Source of the DNA: Paludibacteraceae bacterium
GTDB taxonomy: Bacteria; Bacteroidota; Bacteroidia; Bacteroidales; Paludibacteraceae
Direction of reading: 5' to 3'
Assembly (NCBI GenBank): GCA_024692565.1
Contig: JAILMN010000026.1
Coordinates: 1 to 48,454 of the forward strand
DNA: 48,454 nucleotides
Every line of letters starts with the position of its first letter. Position 1 is the stretch's first letter. The notes beneath the pieces are model-generated. The model was not told the origin of the DNA, ran no database searches, and worked only from the letters and a program-made list of their open reading frames with translations. The translations under genes were made by a program, and so were the position numbers. Below are positions 43,319 through 48,454 of this stretch, piece after piece.

Positions 43319-43337
43319 CCGAAAAGGTGCAAAAAAA

Positions 43338-43369
43338 TTTGCATATGTCAAAAAAAAGCAGTAATTTTG
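43338..43369 (+). promoter_or_regulatory. Promoter for tRNA-Ser(UGA)-rlmL-queA-tatD
   Basis: TTTG at 43338-43341, 20-nt spacer starting CATATGTCA, TAATTTTG at 43362-43369, then CAGCCG; the tRNA begins 12 nt later. Confidence 0.85.
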
Positions 43370-43380
43370 CAGCCGCTTTT

Positions 43381-43465
43381 GGAAAGATGGCAGAGTGGTC
43401 TATTGCGTCGGTCTTGAAAACCGAAGTACGGAAACGTACCGGGGGTTCGAATCCCTCTCTTTCCG
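43381..43465 (+). tRNA. tRNA-Ser (anticodon UGA)
   Basis: Acceptor GGAAAGA pairs with TCTTTCC. Anticodon stem CGGT/ACCG with loop CTTGAAA gives anticodon TGA. A long variable arm (GTACG/CGTAC) marks a class II serine tRNA, and the T-arm is GGGGGTTCGAATCCCTC. CCA is not fully encoded. Confidence 0.97.
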
Positions 43466-43466
43466 C

Positions 43467-44666
43467 ATGAAGAACTTTTCTATGCTCGCCAAGACGTTTA
43501 AGGGCTTGGAACAAGTGTTAGCGCAAGAACTGATTGAGTTAGGCGCCAATGACGTGCTCATCGAAAGACGAGCCGTTTCTTTTAAGGGCGATAAAGCCTT
43601 GCTGTACCGTGCGAACTTATGTCTGCGTACTGCCCTTCGTGTACTGGTTAAACTGAAGAGCGAAAGGTTAAAACTGAAAGGCGAGAAGCGCAAGCCGGAA
43701 GATCAGATTTATGATCTTGTCAGGAGCATTGAGTGGTCGAATTATATGACGGTGGATAACACCTTCGCCATCGATGCTACGGTCTATAGCGAGTTATTCC
43801 ATAATAGCCTTTTTGTGACGTACCGCGTCAAGGATGCCATCGTCGATTACTGGAATGAGAAAACCGGTAAACGTCCGAACGTGAACACGGAGAATCCGGA
43901 TATTCGCGTCAATCTGCATGTGGGGAATGAGCAAGTGACGATTTCGCTGGACAGTAGCGGAGAGAGTCTGCATAAACGCGGTTACCGCGTAGCGACGACC
44001 GAGGCTCCGATAAGTGAAGTGCTGGCAGCGGGGATGTTACTGATGGCGGGTTGGAAAGGTGAGTCGGATTTCTATGACCCGATGTGCGGTTCCGGAACGC
44101 TTCTCATCGAAGCGGCACTTATCGCGCGTAACATTGCGCCGGGAATCTTCCGTAAGTCGTTTGCGTTCGAGAAATGGCCGGATTTTGATGCCGACTTATG
44201 GAGCGATATCTATAATGATGACTCGCGTGAACGGGAGTTTACGCATAAGATCTACGGTTCTGACGCTTCGTTCTTTGCCATCCGGCAGGCAACGAAGAAT
44301 GTCAAGTCCGCCGGCGTGCAGAAGGATGTGCAGCTCAAACAGATCCGCATGGAAGAGATCTCAAATCTCAAATCTCAAATCTCAAATACATCACCTTTGG
44401 TGATGTTAAACCCGCCATATGGGGAACGATTGAAGAGCAACAAAGAGATGGAGGACTTGTATGGCGCGATCGGAACGACCTTGAAGCATCAGTTCGCAGG
44501 TGCAACGGCTTGGATCATCTCTTCGAACGCGGAGGCAATGAAGCAAATCGGATTGAAGCCGAGCAAAAAATATCGGTTGCTCAACGGCGAACTCGATTGC
44601 CAGTTTAATCAATACGAATTATTCCTAGGAAAAAGAAATGAAGCCCATTTTAATAGCAGATTATAA
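43467..44666 (+). CDS. rlmL: THUMP-domain rRNA methyltransferase, RlmL N-terminal type
   Basis: 399 residues from the ATG at 43467, one base after the tRNA discriminator G; MLAKTFKG at 43482 is an alternative start. N-terminal THUMP region (LIERRAVSFKGDKALLYRAN, LFVTYRVKDAIVDYW). UPF0020-type methylase domain: HKRGYRVATTEAPISEVLAA, FYDPMCGSGTLLIEAALIAR (SAM site), catalytic NPPY in LVMLNPPYGERL. It matches the m2G2445 methylase half of RlmKL, acting on 23S rRNA. The RlmK half is absent, as is usual in this phylum. Heptamer repeats add SERLKLKGEKRK in the THUMP part and ISNLKSQISN before NPPY. It shares the promoter with the tRNA. Confidence 0.9.
   Translation: MKNFSMLAKTFKGLEQVLAQELIELGANDVLIERRAVSFKGDKALLYRANLCLRTALRVLVKLKSERLKLKGEKRKPEDQIYDLVRSIEWSNYMTVDNTFAIDATVYSELFHNSLFVTYRVKDAIVDYWNEKTGKRPNVNTENPDIRVNLHVGNEQVTISLDSSGESLHKRGYRVATTEAPISEVLAAGMLLMAGWKGESDFYDPMCGSGTLLIEAALIARNIAPGIFRKSFAFEKWPDFDADLWSDIYNDDSREREFTHKIYGSDASFFAIRQATKNVKSAGVQKDVQLKQIRMEEISNLKSQISNTSPLVMLNPPYGERLKSNKEMEDLYGAIGTTLKHQFAGATAWIISSNAEAMKQIGLKPSKKYRLLNGELDCQFNQYELFLGKRNEAHFNSRL
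43651..43692 (+). repeat. GGTTAAA-type heptamer repeat in rlmL
   Basis: Loose 7-nt units (AGCGAAA, GGTTAAA, ACTGAAA, GGCGAGA) encode a Lys/Glu-rich loop, SERLKLKGEKRK. Confidence 0.6.
44358..44388 (+). repeat. AAATCTC heptamer insert in rlmL
   Basis: Four uninterrupted AAATCTC units encode ISNLKSQISN just before the catalytic NPPY strand. Confidence 0.9.
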
Positions 44667-45822
44667 TTATCCGTTGCCGGACGAGCGGATTGCCAAATAT
44701 CCGTTGGCAGAGCGTGATCACAGCAAACTGCTGATCTATCGCGACGGGCAGGTGAGTGAGGACCGTTTCTTCAACGTGGGTAATCATATTGCGCCGGACT
44801 CACTCCTTATATATAATAATACGCGCGTGATACAGGCGCGTTTGGAGTTTCATAAGTCGAGCGGAGCACGTATTGAGGTCTTTTGTCTGGAGCCGTTGAC
44901 GCCGCATGACTATCAGTTGTCGTTAGGTTCGACTACCGGTTGCACCTGGAAATGTATGGTGGGCAACGCGAAGAAGTGGAAGGAAGAAAGTTTAGAGTTG
45001 AGAGTAGAGCGTTTAGAGGTAACGCTTCGTGCCTATAAGGAACAGTCGCTGGGGAATACATACGCTGTGCGATTTGAATGGGATGGCGAGAAGGTGTCGT
45101 TCGCGGAGATTTTGGACGCGATAGGAGAGTTGCCTATTCCTCCGTATTTGAATCGCAAGACGGAGGAAAGCGACAAGACGACGTACCAGACGGTTTATTC
45201 GCGCATCAAAGGTTCGGTGGCAGCTCCAACGGCAGGTCTGCATTTCACGGAGCGGGTGTTGGACGACTTGCGTAGTCGCGGGATAGAAACAGACGAAGTG
45301 ACGCTGCATGTAGGAGCCGGAACATTCTTGCCGGTGAAGACGGCTGATGCCAACGAGCACACGATGCATACTGAGATCATCGCTGTGCCCAAAACGACGA
45401 TAGAGCATATTATTCGGAAACTCGGGCATATTGTAGCGGTAGGCACAACCAGTATGCGCACGTTGGAGAGTCTGTATTTCATCGGCTTGCATCCGGATAA
45501 ACCGAGTGTGGGACAATTTGAACCGTACGAAAATGCGTATTCGCTGAGCGTGCGTGATTCGTTGCAGGCTATCGTGGATTATTTGGATGCAACGGGTCAG
45601 ACAACTCTGCATGCGGAAACGCAGATCATGATCAAACCGGGCTACACGTTTAAGATTGTGGATCAGTTGATTACCAATTTCCATCAACCTCAATCAACGT
45701 TGTTGCTGTTGGTGAGTGCGTTTGTAGGAGGCGATTGGCACACTATTTATGACTACGCGCTTTCGCATGAGTTCCGCTTCCTTAGTTACGGGGACTCAAG
45801 TATTCTCAATCGTAAATCGTAA
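44638..45822 (+). CDS. queA: tRNA preQ1(34) S-adenosylmethionine ribosyltransferase-isomerase
   Basis: 394 residues, overlapping rlmL by 29 nt. QueA signatures: DYNYPLPDERIAKYPLAERD, LIYNNTRVIQARL, GSVAAPTAGLHFTERVLDDL, TLHVGAGTFLPVKT and TNFHQPQSTLLLLVSAFVGG. It transfers the ribosyl group of SAM to preQ1 in tRNA, giving epoxyqueuosine. No other queuosine genes are in the window. A GTTTAGA heptamer stretch encodes SLELRVERLEV in a mid-protein loop, and AATCGTA repeats create the last residues and run on past the stop codon. Confidence 0.95.
   Translation: MKPILIADYNYPLPDERIAKYPLAERDHSKLLIYRDGQVSEDRFFNVGNHIAPDSLLIYNNTRVIQARLEFHKSSGARIEVFCLEPLTPHDYQLSLGSTTGCTWKCMVGNAKKWKEESLELRVERLEVTLRAYKEQSLGNTYAVRFEWDGEKVSFAEILDAIGELPIPPYLNRKTEESDKTTYQTVYSRIKGSVAAPTAGLHFTERVLDDLRSRGIETDEVTLHVGAGTFLPVKTADANEHTMHTEIIAVPKTTIEHIIRKLGHIVAVGTTSMRTLESLYFIGLHPDKPSVGQFEPYENAYSLSVRDSLQAIVDYLDATGQTTLHAETQIMIKPGYTFKIVDQLITNFHQPQSTLLLLVSAFVGGDWHTIYDYALSHEFRFLSYGDSSILNRKS
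44990..45019 (+). repeat. GTTTAGA heptamer insert in queA
   Basis: Units GTTTAGA, GTTGAGA, GTAGAGC, GTTTAGA encode SLELRVERLEV. Confidence 0.85.
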
Positions 45823-45842
45823 ATCGTTAAATCGTAAATCAT
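45807..45842 (+). repeat. AATCGTA heptamers spanning the queA stop and tatD leader
   Basis: Four AATCGTA-like units, one with an extra base, supply the queA C-terminus (NRKS), its stop codon and the whole gap to the tatD ATG. Confidence 0.88.
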
Positions 45843-46604
45843 ATGATAGATACTCATATTCATTTGGATGAAGAGGCGTACGCACCGGATCGCGAAGAGG
45901 TGATTGCGCGCCAGCGAGCGTGCGGTGTGGAAGCGATGATCGTGCCGGGTGTGAACGCGGCTTCTATTCCGGGCATTTTGGATGTCTGCCGTCGGCATCC
46001 GCACTATTGTTATGCGGGTCTGGGTTTTCATCCGCAGGATGTGAAAGAAGATTGGCGGGAGCAGTGGTCGGTTATCGAACAGGCCATTCGTGCGCATCGT
46101 GAAGAGCTGGTTGCTATCGGCGAAATCGGATTCGATTATTATTGGGACACAACGTTCAAAGATGCGCAGCGCGAAGTGTTTGAGCAACAGTTGCGATTGG
46201 CGGAAGAATTGGATTTGCCGGTGATGATTCATAGTCGCGAAGCAACGGAAGATACATTGAAAGTGTTGAAAAATGCACATGTACGCGGTGTGATTCATTG
46301 TTTCAACGGCAGTAAAGAAGTAGCGCAGCAGTACCTGCAAATGGGTTTTTATTTAGGCATCGGCGGTGTGTTGACCTTTAAGAATTGTAAACTTTCCGAG
46401 ACTTTGGAAGTGGTGCCGTTGGAGCGCATTGTGCTGGAGACCGATGGCCCTTATTTGGCACCGACGCCTCACCGAGGAGAACGCAATGAAAGTCGATTGA
46501 TGATCCATGTGGCGGAACGTCTGTCGCAGGTCTATAATTGCTCCATAGAAGAGATAATTTGTCAAACAAGTGCCAACGCAAAGCAACTTTTTGACATAAA
46601 ATAA
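45843..46604 (+). CDS. tatD: TatD family metal-dependent hydrolase
   Basis: 253 residues. Metal-binding HxH in MIDTHIHLDEEAYAPDR, AGLGFHPQDV, catalytic Glu in AIGEIGFDYYWD, DLPVMIHSREATEDTL, GVIHCFNGS, and VLETDGPYLAPTPHRGERNE. TatD proteins are 3'-5' DNases and related phosphodiesterases; cytoplasmic. It is the last gene of the tRNA-Ser/rlmL/queA unit, translated from an ATG directly abutting heptamer repeats. Confidence 0.94.
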   Translation: MIDTHIHLDEEAYAPDREEVIARQRACGVEAMIVPGVNAASIPGILDVCRRHPHYCYAGLGFHPQDVKEDWREQWSVIEQAIRAHREELVAIGEIGFDYYWDTTFKDAQREVFEQQLRLAEELDLPVMIHSREATEDTLKVLKNAHVRGVIHCFNGSKEVAQQYLQMGFYLGIGGVLTFKNCKLSETLEVVPLERIVLETDGPYLAPTPHRGERNESRLMIHVAERLSQVYNCSIEEIICQTSANAKQLFDIK

Positions 46605-46633
46605 CGAAAAATTGTAAAAAAAGTGCGCAAACT

Positions 46634-46665
46634 CTTGCGTATGTCATAAAAAAGCAGTAATTTTG
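46634..46665 (+). promoter_or_regulatory. Promoter for tRNA-Ser(GGA)
   Basis: CTTG at 46634-46637, 20-nt spacer starting CGTATGTCA and ending AAAAAAGCAG, TAATTTTG at 46658-46665, then TAGCCG. Confidence 0.82.
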
Positions 46666-46671
46666 TAGCCG

Positions 46672-46792
46672 ATTATGAATAAAACCCCCTCGGGATGTGA
46701 ACCAACGTAGTGTTCGCAGACCGAAGAGGAGGAAGTGCGGCGATTATACGAGTTACGGAGTAACGAAGTCATCGTAAGCCACTTCCGACGAA
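46672..46792 (+). other. Structured 120-nt leader upstream of tRNA-Ser(GGA)
   Basis: GGAAGTG (46731) pairs with CACTTCC (46780), CGAT with ATCG, and GTTAC with GTAAC inside. A first hairpin pairs CCTC with GAGG and GAAC with GTTC. The stretch could be a small RNA released with the tRNA or a processing leader. No T-run or open reading frame of note. Confidence 0.5.
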
Positions 46793-46880
46793 GGAGAGAT
46801 GCTCGAGTGGTTGAAGAGGCACGCCTGGAAAGCGTGTAAACTCCAAAAGGGTTTCCGGGGTTCGAATCCCCGTCTCTCCG
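46793..46880 (+). tRNA. tRNA-Ser (anticodon GGA)
   Basis: Acceptor GGAGAGA pairs with TCTCTCC. Anticodon stem CACGC/GCGTG with loop CTGGAAA gives GGA. It has a long variable arm, and the T-arm is GGGGTTCGAATCCCC. CCA is not fully encoded. Confidence 0.97.
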
Positions 46881-46921
46881 CAAAACAATTATTAATTAAC
46901 TAACTTAATTTATTTATTCTC

Positions 46922-47752
46922 ATGAAAAAAGTATTTGCAACCCTTACGGTGCTGGCTATGCTGACGTTTGGTAGCGCAGTAGTAATGGCACAAGATGCAG
47001 CTGCTCCTGCTGAGGAGGCTGCTGTTGAACAAGTAGACGAAGCTGCTCCGGCAGCAGAAGAAGCAGTTGAGGCTCCCGCAGAGGAGGAGGCTGGCGGCTT
47101 AGTAGCTCTTCACAAAACGCTTAAGACGAAATTTATTGAAGGTGGTGCCGGCTTCATGGCGCTGACTTTGGTTACTCTCGTATTCGGTTTGGCTCTCTGT
47201 ATCGAGCGTATTATCTATCTGTCTCTTAGCAAGACGAACACCAAAGCTTTGTTGGCTAACGTAGAGGCTGCTCTCAAAGAGGGTGGTATCGAGAAAGCGC
47301 TCGAGGTTTGCGCAAATACCCGTGGCCCGGTTGCATCTATCTTCTATCAAGGTCTTAGTCGCTACGACGAGGGTATCGACGTAGTTGAGAAGACCGTTGC
47401 TTCTTACGGTGGTGTACAGCTTGGTCTGTTGGAGAAGAACCTGTCTTGGATTTCGCTCTTCATCTCGATCGCTCCGTCTCTTGGATTCTTGGGTACCATC
47501 ATCGGTATGATCGCTGCCTTCGATAAGATCCAACAAGTGGGTGATATCTCGGCTACCGTTGTTGCCGGCGGTATCAAGGTCGCTCTGTTGACGACTCTTC
47601 TCGGTTTGATCATCGCGATCGTTCTGCAGTTGTTCTACAACTACATCCTCAGCCTCATCGAGGGTCTTGTAAACGAGATGGAGGATAGCTCTATTAGCCT
47701 GCTTGACATCGTAGTTGAATTCGACGCTGCTCAAAAGAAAGCTAAAAAATAA
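46922..47752 (+). CDS. exbB: MotA/TolQ/ExbB proton channel family protein
   Basis: 276 residues. Cleavable signal peptide (LTVLAMLTFGSAVVMA) followed by an Ala/Glu-rich periplasmic stretch, then three membrane helices: FMALTLVTLVFGLALCIERI, ISLFISIAPSLGFLGTIIGM and VALLTTLLGLIIAIVLQLFY. The last two carry the conserved ExbB Pro/Gly and Thr residues. With ExbD it uses the proton gradient to energise TonB-dependent outer-membrane transport. The N-terminal signal peptide plus acidic linker is common in Bacteroidota ExbB. It lies 41 nt after tRNA-Ser with no visible terminator or second promoter between them. Confidence 0.93.
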   Translation: MKKVFATLTVLAMLTFGSAVVMAQDAAAPAEEAAVEQVDEAAPAAEEAVEAPAEEEAGGLVALHKTLKTKFIEGGAGFMALTLVTLVFGLALCIERIIYLSLSKTNTKALLANVEAALKEGGIEKALEVCANTRGPVASIFYQGLSRYDEGIDVVEKTVASYGGVQLGLLEKNLSWISLFISIAPSLGFLGTIIGMIAAFDKIQQVGDISATVVAGGIKVALLTTLLGLIIAIVLQLFYNYILSLIEGLVNEMEDSSISLLDIVVEFDAAQKKAKK

Positions 47753-47808
47753 TAAGCTACCGGCGACCGCTAATAGCTAATTACTAATTTTTTAATTTCT
47801 GAGCAATT

Positions 47809-48288
47809 ATGAAAAACTATAAAATGTTACCAAAGATTACCCTGTGGGTACTGTTCGGGCTGGGCATCATCTTTACGTTGCTGTTCTTCCTCGGCGGTGC
47901 AAACGGTAGTCTCGAGGTAGCCGGTGATTTCCTGGATATTCCTCGTTTCACCGATGCATTCCTCGTATGGACCTATATCCTGTTCGGATTAGTGGTTCTG
48001 ATCACGTTGGCAGTAGTGGTAGTTGAGTTCGCTAATAACTGGAAGACCAACCGTCGCAAAGCGTATATGACGCTGGGTGTTGTTTGCGGTTTCATCGTAT
48101 TGGCGCTCATCTGCTGGTTCCTTGGTAGCCCGGAGAAGATTCATATCGTCGGATACGAAGGAACGGATAACGAAGGCGCCTGGGCACAGCTTGCTGACGC
48201 CGTTATCTACGCTTGCTATTTCCTCATCGTCGCTACTATCGGTACGATGATTTGGGGCGTTATTTATACCAAAAGACTGTCGAAGTAA
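47809..48288 (+). CDS. Four-helix membrane protein of the ExbB/ExbD cluster
   Basis: 159 residues with four hydrophobic segments (LWVLFGLGIIFTLLFFLGGA, WTYILFGLVVLITLAVVVVE, LGVVCGFIVLALICWFLGS, YACYFLIVATIGTMIWGVIY). No domain recognised. Its place between exbB and exbD suggests a lineage-specific accessory subunit of the energising complex; this is inference. The 12-nt gap to exbD supports co-translation. Confidence 0.8.
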   Translation: MKNYKMLPKITLWVLFGLGIIFTLLFFLGGANGSLEVAGDFLDIPRFTDAFLVWTYILFGLVVLITLAVVVVEFANNWKTNRRKAYMTLGVVCGFIVLALICWFLGSPEKIHIVGYEGTDNEGAWAQLADAVIYACYFLIVATIGTMIWGVIYTKRLSK

Positions 48289-48300
48289 ATCACATTTATC

Positions 48301-48454
48301 ATGGCAAAGAAAATCCCACAGATCAACGCCAGCTCTATGGCCGACATCTCGTTCCTGTTGCTGATTTTCTTCTTGGTGACCACATCTATGGATGTGAACC
48401 AAGGACTGGCTCGCCGTCTGCCTGCGCCTATTCCGCCTGACCAGAAAGTGGAAG
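48301..48454 (+). CDS. exbD: ExbD/TolR family biopolymer transport protein (5' end only)
   Basis: The first 51 codons are present; the rest is outside the window. MAKKIPQINASSMADISFLL then LIFFLVTTSMD is the ExbD N-terminal helix. It carries the conserved Asp (MADISF) that relays protons with ExbB. The start LARRLPAPIPPDQ of the periplasmic part follows. Confidence 0.92.
   Translation, partial: MAKKIPQINASSMADISFLLLIFFLVTTSMDVNQGLARRLPAPIPPDQKVE

Noticed and set aside
43395..43466. Extended start of rlmL inside the tRNA
   Set aside because: The extension is read from tRNA-Ser sequence and matches no THUMP-methylase N-terminus.
1..48454. Insertion sequences, integrases or phage genes
   Set aside because: No transposase, integrase or phage structural motif was seen on either strand.

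Overview
The window is a chromosomal segment of a Bacteroidales (Bacteroidota) bacterium, most likely an uncultured gut or rumen type related to Paludibacteraceae (the family-level placement is inference). Three things point there. Twelve promoters match the Bacteroidota type, TTTG then about 20 nt then TAnnTTTG. The gene content is typical: DUF4290, BspA-like leucine-rich repeats, VCBS/FG-GAP giants, InlB-type repeat proteins and the ExbB/ExbD start of a TonB energising cluster. Several secreted proteins end in a shared C-terminal cassette of the form I-[LV]-R-x-[DG]-K-x-Y-x-x-x-G-x-x-[VI]-[RK].

Layout. 1-4076 (minus): 5' part of a giant secreted VCBS/fibronectin protein whose 3' end is outside the window. 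4160-8257 (minus): one operon in the order sigma-54-type response regulator without a DNA-binding domain, recF, GHL10 glycosidase-like protein, LEA2-like lipoprotein. 8603-18136 (plus): a secretome block with a small beta-sandwich protein, three endonuclease I enzymes in tandem, and two repeat proteins. 18395-24881 (plus): TetR, TolC-like, adaptor, RND pump and a PII-like protein, behind a structured leader. 24884-26038 (minus): DUF486 and ttcA. 26201-30940 (plus): secreted phosphatase/nuclease, DUF4290, prs, M28 peptidase, sufC and a very short sufD. 30908-32493 (minus): polyprenyl synthase and efp. 32600-35250 (plus): marC, rpiB, radical SAM, metallo-beta-lactamase. 35273-35600: a stand-alone rod-shaped RNA gene, 6S-like. 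35644-42018: a 2124-residue BspA/VCBS giant, paralogous to the first gene. 42767-46604: free-Met sulfoxide reductase, tRNA-Ser(UGA), RlmL-like methylase, queA, tatD. 46634-48454: tRNA-Ser(GGA), exbB, a membrane protein and the start of exbD.

Two unusual patterns stand out. First, in the nuclease operon (10596-18136) consecutive genes are cut at the same point inside a divergent InlB B-repeat. Three proteins end with the first strand of the repeat, and two begin, right after a fresh signal peptide, with the remainder. Only the last protein carries the sorting-like C-terminal cassette. This suggests a secreted complex held together by split-domain complementation. Second, degenerate 7-nt repeats are scattered through the window. 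They lie inside conserved housekeeping genes (recF, ttcA, radical SAM, MBL, rlmL, queA, tolC, sufD) and in ribosome-binding regions. One 46-bp stretch is identical in two neighbouring genes but is read in different frames.
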